Of a DNA stretch of 64,000 bases, positions 1 through 10,204 are shown one piece after another; position 1 is the stretch's first letter, and every line of letters begins with the position of its first letter. The notes beneath the pieces are model-generated. The model saw only the letters and a program-made list of their open reading frames with translations. It ran no database searches and was not told where the DNA came from. This DNA is from Eukaryota sp. TZLM1-RC (lineage: Eukaryota; Metamonada: BaSk clade). Made by a program: the position numbers and the translations under genes. The stretch is taken from positions 186,001 to 250,000 of the forward strand of contig JAUPSS010000006.1 of assembly GCA_040285825.1 (NCBI GenBank), given 5' to 3'.

Positions 1-95
1 TGGCAAATTGAATTATGAGGTAAATTATGAAACCAAAGTCTCATATTCAAAGTCCAAATAGAATCAGTTAGGAAAGTTCCATAATCATTCATGGT
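1..95 (-). pseudogene. Fragment of non-LTR retrotransposon 3' coding region
   Basis: Positions 1-95 closely match the minus-strand element at about 16341-16440. Both contain the stretch reading AATTATGAGGTAAATTAT, followed by similar sequence around TCTCATATTCA and AGTCCAA. In the longer copy this part encodes the region just before the Cys-rich C-terminal domain. The reading frame is not kept here, so this is a short decayed relic cut by the window edge. Confidence 0.6.
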
Positions 96-2284
96 CGTAA
101 TTATACTTATTCGAAATGACGGTGCTCTAATGCTTGTAGTTCTTGAAGGGATGACCATCTTTATTGATGTACGATCCAAGATATTTATAACGGTTAGCTC
201 AATCAACATACAAAAGCCCCCTAACTGTTTCCGTAAAACCATACAAACGATAACTACCAATCAAAGTTGCTGTTTTATAAATCACTGAACTTCTTCACTT
301 TAAAAAACTCATAACTAATGGGACAAAATCCATTGAACTAAGATATCCTTCACAGAATTTTGATCTGCTTGTTGTCTAGCTAACGTTTTTCTAATTCGAT
401 TCAAATACCCAGGTAATCCATTAATAATGGCAAATTCAATTCAAGAGCGACAATAAAAAACATCAATAATTATTTATACCTTTTTGAGACGATAATGATA
501 TCTAATTTTGTGAACCCTGAATTGCAATTGAATATATTCTACTGACTTCATTGTTTGATAAAGTTCCCTTCTGATTAGCCAAAAGTTCAATAGTTTATGT
601 GTACATAAAGCAAAATTCACTTTGTGGGAAAATTCCCATCTCGAATATATTGAGTAGAACAACAGCAAGTTGTTGTTCAAAGATCGGTAAAAAATCGCAT
701 ACCACTAAAGTTCAAAAACTTGCTTAAGGATTAACTAAACTTATGAAGGTTCATTTTTGTATTGATTTATGGAATAATACCTGTGGCTTAATTTAATTTG
801 ATGGAATAATGCAGCTTAAAAACGAAAGTTCTAGTTTAAACATCAAAAAGACTGTTCTCTTCACAGAAACAACTGACTTTTTGGACCATTTTTTCAGTTT
901 TGGACAATTTTTTTTCATATTTTTTCAAATTTATTTTTCGTCAAATAATTGATCTTCTTAGTTTTAATTATTCAACAAAATAGGTAATTTGAAATAATAA
1001 ATACAATGACTAGAGCTTTCACTAGTGAATCTTTAGAGCAAGGGAACTTCAAAACACAAACGCATTCTCGGTAAGGATTTTATGATTGTACACAAATAAT
1101 ATAATCAATTTAAACCAAAATCCAAATTAAGTGATCATTAACAGAATAAAGGCGGAATTTCACTATTCAAAATTTTATAGGTTCCGAAGCTCAAAAATTT
1201 CAGCATAATAGACTCAATAACCCTAAATATCGCTACTTTCTGTTGATCAAACCATTACTTATCCACACTTTTAGAAATAACAAGACTTCATAATTGTAAA
1301 AACTCATCCATTTTTGAGTGAATATTATTATTGAGCTTTGAATGGAAGTAATCAAATTTTAACATAATAATAATTTGAACTGAAAAGAGGTATGCTCAAT
1401 ATTCAAAATGTACTATTTAGTGAACAAATTTTGGTCTTTCAGAAGTTACTTCTGCACATCACAACCTATCCTTTTGTATGGACCAAACTGTTTAGAGAGT
1501 TGGGCATAGTGTTGAAACCGAAATTTCAAAAGAAGAATTAGAATGAAGGTCTATCACCACGAAAATAAGACCAATTTCTGTTGATTTTAATCAGAAACAA
1601 TACTGTTCCTGTGATCATTTCACTCTATTGGCTTTGTTAATCATCAATTCTGCTTTTAAAAAATATAATTATCTTTCACTGGATTCTTGGTTGTCGACGT
1701 TGCAAATAAGGGGGTAAGTTGAAGTGTTTTATCAAAGAAGCGGAAAATAGAACATCAACGCAATTTTCAACTCCAGGGATAACTAAAGTGTACTTTAATC
1801 ACTTCACTCTACTTTACCTTAAATCTTTTTTCCATAAAGTGATGACTTCTATGCACTTCTGACGATACTCTAGGACAACCTCAAACATCAGTTAGATATT
1901 GTAACTACTTTTTTGAACACAGAAGATGAAAAAAGTACATTTATTCAGAAACTCATCAAAAACTGATTGGAAACTACATGTAAACACTTGGTACACAAGA
2001 TAATTGCGTAAATCTGCAACCTTTCGGCCTTAAATGGTGTCAGCAGACCCTATTTGGTTGCATAATGGTGCTGGCCTTATAAGGAAGAGGTCAGGTATAC
2101 AGTGTCCTTACATTGCCCAACAATTTATCGAATCAGTTTCATGGCAAAGCAGGCACTGAAAGCGCGCACGAGTTTTTGAAAGCACTTCATTAAACCTACA
2201 GACATTTGCAAACAGTATAGTTCTTTAATTCCATTTTTTGGACCACTTCAGGCATCCCTGCTCTCAACTTTATACTCAACATCA
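96..2284. other. Non-coding stretch upstream of the kinase gene
   Basis: AT-rich sequence with only short open frames that look like chance. No convincing gene, tRNA or repeat boundary was seen. The last few hundred bases would hold the promoter and leader of the kinase gene at 2285. That leader is not shared with the inverted kinase copy beyond about ten bases before the ATG. Confidence 0.5.
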
Positions 2285-4117
2285 ATGAACTGCACCTCAT
2301 GTAGAGAAGCTTTTGATTCCACTCAGCGTCAACCAATGCTGATCTGTAAGGACAATCATTCAGTTTGTGCTTTGTGTGCCAAGAACCTTTTGCGTTGTAA
2401 TATTTGTAACGTTAATGCTCTGCCTCAACCAAAGAAGAACCACGGTCTTCTCAATCTTGTCATAGCGTCCAATGTCGCCAGTTTCTCTCCTGAGATCCCG
2501 TCATCTGACATCAAAATAGGATATAAGATTGGAGAAGGCGGCCAGGCTGTTGTATACGAGGGGACATGGTGTGGTGCTCCTGTTGCACTCAAAGCGGTCT
2601 CTCTTACAGAGCAAGGTGTGTCACTGCTTAAGAGAGAGGTGTCCTTCTTATCAAGATTAGCTAATCCACATATCCTCCGTGTGTTTGGATTGACCTACCT
2701 GGAAGACAAAGTAGCCATTGTCATGGAAAAGGCCTCTGGTTCATTAAACACTCCTTCAGAACTCTCTCCCATGACCCTAAAGCATGCCATTGATATCTGT
2801 AATTCCGTTGCCTATCTCCATTCTCAGAGTGCTGTTCATGGTGATATAAAGCCAGCCAACATCTTGATGCTTCATGGTGAAGTTCGAATAGGCGATTTTG
2901 GCACTTCCAGAACCATTGCCAACACAACCAAACTCCCGTCTAGCACAGCCATTACTGCCAAGTATGCTCCTCCCGAAGCTTTTGATAACGAAATCCATCC
3001 TGCTGGTGATGTTTACTCCGTTGGGGTAGTGTTATTTGAGTTACTAACAAACACCGAGGCTTTTGCTGGTTTAAATCCAATGGCGCTTTTTGGAGCGAAG
3101 ATGAATGATAGACCACTCCCCTTTCCTGCTAATGTACCTCTACTGTTGAAAGAGTTGATAACTAATTGTTGCCGTAAAGAGCCTAATGAGAGACCTTGTG
3201 TTTTCCAAGTCATCAATGTTTTGGAATCATTAAGAGATTCTTTGGGTTTAAAAATTGATCTTGTTCAAAACTCAAGGTCTAATCAAATGAAACATTGTTT
3301 ATCCAATGCTGACATTGAAAGAGCGGTTGCTCAGGCTAATGCTGCTAATGAGGATAGAATAGCTGGTCTTGAGCAACAATTAGAACAAGTTGCTGCTGAA
3401 AGAGACCAAATTGCAACTGAAAGAGACCATAATAAAGCTCAACTTGATAGGGTTAGAGCTGAAAATCAAACCTTGCAAAAACGAAATGAAGAATTATCAA
3501 GGAATTTGGAATCTGCAAAAAGGGAAATCAACAATTCAAGGAAGGTGAATGATTCCGAAGCTGTGCCACGTGTTCCTCGTAAGGCGACTCCAAGCCTTGG
3601 AACTATTCGAAGATGCCAGCTAAGTGTTCCTAGAAGAGGTTCCAGAGGTTCAAATGGTGTGGTTTTTTCAAAGGTATATAAGTATAGTAGGGTTTATGTT
3701 TCTGATGATGGTTTGATGGCTGAAGGTGGTGGTGGTGGTTACCAATCAATAAGAGGAGATAAGCCCTTGAAGCATGGTAGTGTTCATAAATGGAGGGTTA
3801 GATATGAAGGTGATAGAGGTGGTTTTGTCATTGGTGTGATTGCTGGGAAGAAGTTTGACTTTAGGTACAACAGCTCTGATGTCTATGGTTGTTGGAATGC
3901 AGGTTACCCCATCAACACCTCTGGAAAATGTACCCAATGGAAAGAAGGTGATGTAATTGAAATCACTGTTGATTTAGTTAATTACACCATTAATTTGAAG
4001 GAGGTTGGTTCAGGTTATATTGATATAAATGGTGAACTACCTAGATTAGATGGTGATTCTTATTATCCTTATTTTGCGTTGTACTACCCAAGCGACAAAT
4101 TGTATATTGTAGAGTAA
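2285..4117 (+). CDS. RING finger - TKL-type protein kinase - coiled coil - SPRY protein, copy 1
   Basis: A 610-residue single-exon protein. Residues 3-41 form a short C3HC4 RING-like finger (C3, C6, C21, H25, C28, C31, C38, C41). Residues about 75-318 are a protein kinase domain: glycine loop GEGGQAVVY, lysine in ALK (K103), helix-C E118, HGD catalytic loop (D187, N192), DFG (204-206), and PPE in place of APE (229-231). HGD instead of HRD is unusual, but the catalytic Asp, Lys and Asn are kept, so activity is plausible. Residues about 340-420 are Gln/Glu-rich coiled coil. Residues about 455-610 resemble a SPRY domain (VHKWRV, FVIGVIAG, GDVIEITVDL). The family suggests a signalling kinase with ubiquitin-ligase potential; substrates cannot be told. 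The ATG follows CTCAACATCA, shared with the inverted copy at 18539-20365, and is the first in frame. Confidence 0.85.
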   Translation: MNCTSCREAFDSTQRQPMLICKDNHSVCALCAKNLLRCNICNVNALPQPKKNHGLLNLVIASNVASFSPEIPSSDIKIGYKIGEGGQAVVYEGTWCGAPVALKAVSLTEQGVSLLKREVSFLSRLANPHILRVFGLTYLEDKVAIVMEKASGSLNTPSELSPMTLKHAIDICNSVAYLHSQSAVHGDIKPANILMLHGEVRIGDFGTSRTIANTTKLPSSTAITAKYAPPEAFDNEIHPAGDVYSVGVVLFELLTNTEAFAGLNPMALFGAKMNDRPLPFPANVPLLLKELITNCCRKEPNERPCVFQVINVLESLRDSLGLKIDLVQNSRSNQMKHCLSNADIERAVAQANAANEDRIAGLEQQLEQVAAERDQIATERDHNKAQLDRVRAENQTLQKRNEELSRNLESAKREINNSRKVNDSEAVPRVPRKATPSLGTIRRCQLSVPRRGSRGSNGVVFSKVYKYSRVYVSDDGLMAEGGGGGYQSIRGDKPLKHGSVHKWRVRYEGDRGGFVIGVIAGKKFDFRYNSSDVYGCWNAGYPINTSGKCTQWKEGDVIEITVDLVNYTINLKEVGSGYIDINGELPRLDGDSYYPYFALYYPSDKLYIVE

Positions 4118-4619
4118 TTGTGTTTGATTTGTTTTATAAATCATTTTTTTAAATCATTGTTTAATTTCAATTTATCAATTCCAACAAAATGATCATATTA
4201 ATCAATGAATTGACCAAAAACTTGTTCAATTTTCAGTAGAATTGTAAATTATTCAATGCTATTTAAATAAATAAAAGTTTTGAATTAGTTTGTTTAAACA
4301 TCAACTTTACACCAATTTTAACTGAAATAAAGAAACATTTAATACACACTTTGTACAAAAATTTACTAACCTTATAAAACATAAAAAGCGACTGAACAGT
4401 TCATTGAGTGCAATATTGATAAATGAAATAAACTTGAATAGACCATTTGCCATTGCAATGATGGATGGGTTACAAAGTAGCCAATCCTGAACAAAGCTTT
4501 GTCCAGAGTAGTTTCAGCAACACAAATGGTGACAGTACATTCAAAACAACGATGTGAGATGTTGGTGGGGAGAAATGAGAAGTTAGTCTTCAATTGAAGA
4601 ATTGCCCCTCTTGTGGATA
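4118..4619. repeat. 3' flank of kinase copy 1, duplicated in inverted orientation
   Basis: The whole 3' flank matches the reverse complement of about 18120-18538, so the kinase duplication extends past the stop codon. It contains ACAAAAATTTAATAACC-like and AAAGCTTTGTCCAGAG-like blocks that recur at 5128-5240 and 5823-5910. No gene is seen in it. Confidence 0.7.
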
Positions 4620-5127
4620 GAGTTCAACTTCGATTGATGAGGAGAAAGCAAATGAAGCAAGTGAATTGTCGAGAAGCACACCTTTGGTTTCAGAAGATGA
4701 AGTTCGTCAAAGAATCTACGAAGAAGTGGACAGTCAATTGGTAAGGGATGAATGTATCCTTGAAGATGTAGCTTCTGAGGGATTGGTTATGGAAAAAGTG
4801 TATTCTACCATGATGAAGAGGGGGAAATGTGTTCTATTTCTTGGGAATGATTGCTCTACATTAATGCTCTTTTTACCTTTTACTAATTATTTAATTAGTA
4901 ATCAGCGTGACCGTTTTGTGACTCTTACCAACTATTTACTGTCTATTTTGGACAAGATTTCTGCAAAACTAAATGTTAATGATAAGAAAGTTGACACAAA
5001 AGAAGGTAAAAAGCAATCTGACAAGGTAAAGAGCTCAGAGTCGGATGGGTTGAAAATTTTAAAATTTTACCGAGATTTCAAACAGCGTAAATTAAAACAG
5101 AGTCTATATTCAAGCATAATTAAATGA
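4620..5127 (+). pseudogene. 5' module of the non-LTR retrotransposon family, copy 1
   Basis: The frame reads NCPSCG, then an in-frame TAG at about 4618, then an acidic helical stretch with STPLVSEDEV and a hydrophobic FLPFTNYL block, ending at 5127. Without the TAG it would be about 170 residues; the first ATG in frame is only at 4789. The same module recurs at 6722-6870 and at about 17880-18175 (minus), each time just 5' of reverse-transcriptase sequence. I infer it is the N-terminal part of that element rather than a host gene. CPSCG may be half of a zinc knuckle. Function unknown. Confidence 0.5.
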
Positions 5128-5240
5128 TCTTACTAATCAAATGTTTGACCAAAAACTTGTCCAATTTTCAGTGGATTGTAAATTAATCAATGATTTTTAC
5201 ATAAATACAAGTTTTGAATTAGTTGTTCTTAGTAACTAGT
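5128..5240. repeat. Partial second copy of the kinase 3' flank
   Basis: Bases 5128-5240 repeat about 4185-4295 (shared: TTGACCAAAAACTTGT, CAATTTTCAGT, AAGTTTTGAATTAGTT). It lies just after the retroelement module, which suggests the module sits between two pieces of the same flank. Confidence 0.6.
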
Positions 5241-5250
5241 TATTATAGTC

Positions 5251-5716
5251 TAGGGTTGTTAATCGCTTCAGTTCAAAATTACTCAAATGACAATTTTTTA
5301 AACAACGCCATTGCATATTTTTTTATAAATTTTTTTGTTTCATATAAAACATTCTAAATTAAACAAAAAACACAACTTCTGCAAACAATCAAACTCTCAT
5401 CATTTTCGTCTGCATAAGATTCGCAGCGTTGTGTCGTCATAGATTAAACATTTTCTGTCGTTATCAAAGTTTCGTTCACAGATGAGAACATGAATCATTG
5501 TACCTTTATTGGTTTAACGTGTATGTTTTGTACAAAAGATTCAATTTGTCATAACACCATGACAGAAGTGCCGATTGTCATAAAATAATGACGCCATGGC
5601 TAGCCATAGTTCAAAATAACTTCAAAATTCTTTGGAAAAGAACTTGAACCAGTGCACGAGTAGCATGAACTGATCCGGTTCATAAACTGAGATGAACTGA
5701 ACTTCTAATAACACTA
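5251..5716. mobile_element. Probable non-autonomous hAT-like element (MITE)
   Basis: The left end TAGGGTTGTTAATCGCTTCA and the reverse complement of the right end (TAGTGTTATTAGAAGTTCAG) form imperfect terminal inverted repeats carrying GTTCAGTTC. Flanks TATAGTCT and TATAGTCA would be an 8-bp target duplication with one mismatch if the ends are shifted by one or two bases. Internal GAACCAGT/GATCCGGTTC sub-repeats resemble those of the better-preserved element at 25475-26057. There is no coding capacity. Confidence 0.4.
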
Positions 5717-5822
5717 TAGTCATTTGTTTGTGCAAAAAGTGCCTCTTTTGTGCTTATCAACTTTATAAATCATGACACGCGATTCAAAAGTTCATGGAAT
5801 ACACGATTAAATGTAATAATCA

Positions 5823-5910
5823 TGGATAGACCATTTGCCATTGTAATGGTGGACGGGTTACAATGCAGCAACATCTGAACAAAGCTTTGTCATCACAATG
5901 GTTTGATACT
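5823..5910. repeat. Dispersed copy of part of the kinase 3' flank
   Basis: Matches about 4438-4520, sharing GACCATTTGCCATTG, GGGTTACAA and CTGAACAAAGCTTTGTC. It is a third scattered piece of the duplicated flank. Confidence 0.55.
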
Positions 5911-6299
5911 GTTCTTCTCATAAACGGATAAGAGATGATATATATCCGAGTTTTATTTAGCTTTATGACCTTGACATAATTTGGTCCTTTACCTAGCTGG
6001 TTCGAATTTCCTTGATGGTTATTCATTATTCACTCTATGTTTCTTTATCAAAGAGTGCACCGAGTGCGAAATTTAATTAATTTCTGTGCAAACTATGAAC
6101 CGTTGTACAACAAAGAGGTGATTTGATTGTTTTCAGCTAAAATGATAGTTTTACCATTTTTGATTTTAAATCCTTGAGATCCTTAAAATTCTTCTAACGA
6201 ACATTTCATTAACTCGGATGTCATTAATCCTCTTCTCACTAACGAAAAATATTTATTTGTAATATTAAATATGTAATACTAAAGTAAATTGATATTATT

Positions 6300-6662
6300 A
6301 TTTTAATTTTAATTTTAATTTTAAACTGAAATTTAAAATTGCTAAATACGCGAAACCCCTTTCTTCTTTCAAAGAAAATTCTCTTGCCGAACAATTATTT
6401 ATTTCCTTTTGTTTTTTCCTTGCTTGGATTTTTAGGTAAGCCTGCTATGGCTTTCCTTGAGAATTTTCATGTAGTTGTAAAGGAAAGAACAGGAAGAATT
6501 TTCAATCGTGTTTACTGGCAAAACAGGATTGTATTTTTCATTTTTAAGAGAATGTTGAAATTAATTTCTGATTCACTCTCTTCGTTTGGGAAATTTTCCG
6601 AATCTTTAGTACTTAAATGTTTTAAAATAAAAATGGCAGATTTTGAGGATGTGGAGCTTTAG
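6300..6662 (+). pseudogene. Non-LTR retrotransposon C-terminus, relic A
   Basis: The last about 95 residues before the TAG at 6660-6662 align with the end of the longer element at 15686-16050 on the other strand. Both have PFVFSLxG, RTGRxFNR, YWQNRIVF or FWQNRIVF, and a short acidic tail. Upstream coding is lost. A second relic of the same family follows in the same orientation. Confidence 0.7.
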
Positions 6663-6721
6663 TTGTGAGTTTCATGATTTTTTATTTTTCATTAGATAAA
6701 TAAACACAAGTAATTGAAAAC

Positions 6722-6870
6722 AAAGGTTGAAGAATTGCCTTCCTTGTGGGTAGAATTTGACTTCGATTAAAGACGAGAAATCAAGTGAATTGTAGAGAAA
6801 CACACCTTTGGTTACAGAAGATGAAGTTCGTGGAAGAGTCTATAAGAAGGAAGTGTTAGTTTTGGTTAAT
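6722..6870 (+). pseudogene. 5' module of the non-LTR retrotransposon family, copy 2
   Basis: Matches 4620-4730 (AAGAATTGCC, CTTGTGGGTAGA, ACACACCTTTGGTT, AGAAGATGAAGTTCGT). It has extra stops and no usable frame. It sits directly 5' of the reverse-transcriptase C-terminal relic at 6940-7663, the same order as in the other copies. Confidence 0.6.
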
Positions 6871-6939
6871 ATTTATAGTTTTAGTTTATTCTAGTTCAAT
6901 CTTTTTGGTCCAAAATTTATGGTATTCTACTCAATGATC

Positions 6940-7663
6940 ATCAATGGACCACCGTTATGAGAATGGGATGTTTTTTATGGCTTTGTTCGTTAGCAAATGA
7001 TTCAATTTGTCGCTGCAAGAATGTGGTTACGCTTTCCCATATTTTAAACTGTAAGTATTTTATAACTTATCGCTCAATTGTTCATGACTCATTTTGTCAT
7101 CAATTGTTAGCTATGTGTAAAAGTTTCAATATTAAGGCGTTCATTGAACCTTTAGTTCGTGAGCTATCTCCAGGTCAAACTTATGATTCTTTTGATAAAA
7201 GAAGGGCAGATTTAGTAGGTCCAGGGGTCGACGGTGGTGTCAACGTTGTGAAAGATGTCTCAGTGGATGTCTGCAAAAATTCTGCTACTCGTTTGGTGTG
7301 TTCCGCTGATTCGCCGTTATCTAACGCCGAAAAAAAAGAAAATCATAAAATATGAAGAACCATTGGCACAGTTAGGTAGAGTCAAGTATGTGAAATATCA
7401 GTTTGTGCCGTTTGCAACTTCATTTTTTGGCATTATTGGACCTTCAGGGTCACACTTTTTTGAAAATTTGAAAAAAAATTTCTGAATAGATCTCATTAAA
7501 ATTTAATTCCACTTTTTGGTTAAATGGAATTGTTTTTTGCATTTTGAAGTCTATTCCAACAATGATTTCTAAAGCTCTTTTAGCTATTGGTGTAGAATAT
7601 GAACGAAATGCTGTGAGTAGGTTTAGTAATAGTGATGCTTGTTTGGAGGATATTGAATATTAG
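6940..7663 (+). pseudogene. Non-LTR retrotransposon C-terminal domain, relic B
   Basis: The frame carries a CRCKN...LSHILNCKYF motif (CxC-H-C), then RADLVGPGVDGG and KDVSVDV, which match the restriction-like-endonuclease region of the element at 15686-16501. A frameshift near 7330, just after a run of A, moves the rest to another frame (YVKYQFVPF). After several stops the sequence ends with IVFCILKSIP and a TAG at 7661, matching the end of the intact family. Clearly dead. Confidence 0.7.
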
Positions 7664-7867
7664 GCAGTATTTTAGTTCAAAAAAATTATAGTTCATAAGA
7701 ATTAGTTTTTGAATTTTTTTTGTCAAGTTGAATAGATTACTGAGATAAATCTGAAACTTTTTTTTGAAAAAATATCCCTATTATTCTTTTTTATACAAGG
7801 CTGCTATACCATGTAGCTTACTGATTTATTAACTCATCCAAACAGTTTGGACCACATTTAAAAAATA

Positions 7868-8221
7868 CTATGAGAAAATCTGGTTCGTTAAATCACGTTT
7901 AACGAACCTCCATTTTTTCAAAGTTTTTCCGAATCTCAAAAATTCCTTCTCAAATTTTGAACCAGAAGCATCGTATCTGACACAACATTTATCCAGCAAC
8001 AATGGTGGAAAGGGACCATCGACCACTGTCGGTATAATGCAACCTCGGTGCTTCAAGACAACAGGGGAATGAGTGATGGATGATGAGTTTTCCACAATTT
8101 TACACAAAATCGATAGGGTGGTGCCTTGGACATAAGTGAAACTTTGAATGTCATGTATTGCCAAAGTGTAAGTTGGACATACATGGAATTCCCTAAAACA
8201 TAATGAGTGATGACGTAGCAA
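7868..8221 (-). CDS. Unidentified open frame divergent from the TTC4-like gene
   Basis: An open frame of up to 117 residues runs from a stop upstream of 8221 to a TAG at 7868-7870. It has no ATG near its start, so it would have to be a 3' exon or a fragment. The middle part (KHRGCIIPTVVDGPFPPLLL) looks protein-like, but I recognise no domain. It overlaps the 11-bp hairpin at 7882-7908. Its upstream side faces the TTC4-like gene about 230 bases away. It could also be chance. Confidence 0.25.
   Translation of the reverse strand: MLRHHSLCFREFHVCPTYTLAIHDIQSFTYVQGTTLSILCKIVENSSSITHSPVVLKHRGCIIPTVVDGPFPPLLLDKCCVRYDASGSKFEKEFLRFGKTLKKWRFVKRDLTNQIFS
7882..7908. repeat. Perfect 11-bp inverted repeat (hairpin)
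   Basis: GGTTCGTTAAA and TTTAACGAACC are perfect reverse complements separated by TCACG. It lies between the retroelement relic and the TTC4-like gene. It could be a protein-binding palindrome or an RNA hairpin; nothing in the sequence decides which. Confidence 0.85.
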
Positions 8222-8449
8222 ATATTGTGATTAATTTCTGGGAAGATATCTTGAGTGTAAGTGATCTTAATGTGAAAAATGTTATGGGACAATATAGTAA
8301 ATAACCAGAAAGGTCTTTACTTCGAGATCACAGAATCGTGGGAGAGTGGAGTTTTCAACAGGACACAGATGATTTTGATGAACACATTTGAAATACCACC
8401 TTCACCTCTTCTCTCCCTTCTCTCTTCTTATTAGTTCTCCTGTTAATCA

Positions 8450-9484
8450 ATGACAGATGACTTTGAACAAGAACTTCTAGAACATCCTTTCTTTGCTCAA
8501 AGAGTTCCTGACAACATTCAAGATAATGAAGCATTCTCAGCAATGCAAGCACTTGTCTATGAAGATCCACCACCCCAAGTCTGCATCAACTTCAAAAATA
8601 ATGCAGATGATTACCTCAAAAAATACACTGAAACCAAGAAGAAACAATTTCTGAAGAATGCCCTCACTTGGTATGACAAAGCAATGACGGTAGACGGTCT
8701 CACAGAAGAAGACGAACCTACACGTGTTTTGGTGCTCGCAAATCGATGCCAAGCCCACCTTTATGCCCACAATTATCGCAGTGCATTAGCTGACGGATTA
8801 CGTGTACTCAAGTTCTCCCCAAGTCATGTCAAGGCCGCATATAGAGCAATGACCGCCGCTTTTGAGTTGAAGCAGCCTGACATTGTGGTTTCTCTTTATA
8901 ATAACATTTCAAAACATTGTACGTCTTTACCTAAAAGCTTGCATACATTATATCAAAAGGCATCTGTGCTAGAACAACAATTACAAAAGAAACGAGAATA
9001 TGAGCAGCAACAAATACAAATAAAAGAACAAAAACTACAACAATATGAGGACTTATTGGAACGTCATGGGGTTTTAATAGGTCCTTCTCTGGTAAATATC
9101 GCTGATGATTGCGTTTCTAACACGGATCTGCCGTTTTGGGAGCAAGATGGCCAGCTTTTCGGCAAGATATTACTCTTCTTTCCAGAGTTTAATACATCTG
9201 ATCTGTTAAAGGAGGTTTGCTTTGATGCCAGTTGTGAGGACATTCTATCCCACGTGTTTGAAGTTCCTCTCTCCAACGAGTACACTTTTGATAACGTAGA
9301 TCTATACTACCGTCAGTCAAACAATGAGCAGCAGATCTGGTCAGGGGATTGGATCAAGATACCCAGGAGCATGGAGTTGAGGAAGCTCGTGGGAAGGCGA
9401 AAGTACAAGTATATCTGCCCTAAAGTTTGCTCCTTCTTTGTTTTTGTTACTGGTGGTGAATTTGCACGTAGATTTATGCAATAG
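8450..9484 (+). CDS. TTC4: TTC4/Cns1-like Hsp90 co-chaperone
   Basis: A 344-residue single-exon protein. It starts with the EHPFF motif near residue 11, typical of TTC4 N-termini. TPR repeats span about 45-165 (NALTWYDKAM, VLANRCQAHLYAHNYRSAL, FSPSHVKAAYRAM), then a charged coiled linker at about 170-205. The C-terminal wheel domain at about 225-344 has LLFFPEFNTSDLL, IPRSMELRKLV and the family-like ending GGEFARRFM. In yeast and human this family links Hsp90/Hsp70 and is needed for client folding and translation-related chaperoning. The ATG follows a pyrimidine-rich leader and TTAATCA. The stop is TAG. All domains are present, so the gene looks functional. Confidence 0.85.
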   Translation: MTDDFEQELLEHPFFAQRVPDNIQDNEAFSAMQALVYEDPPPQVCINFKNNADDYLKKYTETKKKQFLKNALTWYDKAMTVDGLTEEDEPTRVLVLANRCQAHLYAHNYRSALADGLRVLKFSPSHVKAAYRAMTAAFELKQPDIVVSLYNNISKHCTSLPKSLHTLYQKASVLEQQLQKKREYEQQQIQIKEQKLQQYEDLLERHGVLIGPSLVNIADDCVSNTDLPFWEQDGQLFGKILLFFPEFNTSDLLKEVCFDASCEDILSHVFEVPLSNEYTFDNVDLYYRQSNNEQQIWSGDWIKIPRSMELRKLVGRRKYKYICPKVCSFFVFVTGGEFARRFMQ

Positions 9485-9689
9485 ATTAGTTTTTACTCAC
9501 TTAAATTTTTTAATTTTTCTTTATTTTCCTTTATGCAAACACAAAATAGAAATTTATTTAACATTTAATTTAGTTAACAAAACATTGTATCAGTCTTTTG
9601 TTCACATTATTTATTCTGATGGGAAACTAAACAACAAAATTCTAATTCTGAGGATTCATATCCCAAATCAGCCAAAATGAATTGAATGG

Positions 9690-9835
9690 AAGTTTTTCCT
9701 TCATGAAAGCGACCAAGAGATAATAAGGCAGAAGACATTAAGGGAACAACACCTTTAAAAGTTGAAAATACAATTCTGTTCTGACAAAATAAATTGTCAA
9801 AAAAGTTTCCTTGATTCAGTAGAGGTGGATATTGT
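9690..9835 (-). pseudogene. Short 3' fragment of the non-LTR retrotransposon
   Basis: AATACAATTCTGTTCTGACA and nearby sequence match 15765-15850, the part of the longer element that encodes the NRIVFSIFKGM segment on the minus strand. Stops break it. It lies just 3' of the TTC4-like gene. Confidence 0.55.
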
Positions 9836-10204
9836 CTATCTATGTCGAATCAAATCAAATTTTGTGCAACAGCCGAAAGAACTTGCTTCTTGGCGTTTTT
9901 CGTTTCAGTGCATTCAATTCCAATTATGGATGAACTTGAGAATCAAACAAAAATTAAACTTATAACGCTAATCAATACCACAGTCGTCTTTGTGTAACGA
10001 TAGTTAATCAAATAGATTGGCGCCACAAACATTCATATTTGCAATTCATCCAATCTTGTTCTGAATCTTGTGATCTGAATCTTGTGATCTAAATCTATTG
10101 CTTTCTATAACTCTGATTGAGAGAACAAATGATTCTAGTATTGCGAAATGCTTAATCCAAATGCCTGATACAAACAAAATTTATTCAAAAATTATACAAA
10201 AAAA

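Noticed and set aside
2721-3216. Minus-strand frames inside the kinase gene, also present in the inverted copy.
   Set aside because: They are conserved only because the kinase frame is; their amino-acid text is low-quality and carries no domain.
10060-10100. Tandem GAATCTTGTGATCT repeats.
   Set aside because: Only about two and a half units of 14 bases; ordinary microsatellite-scale variation.
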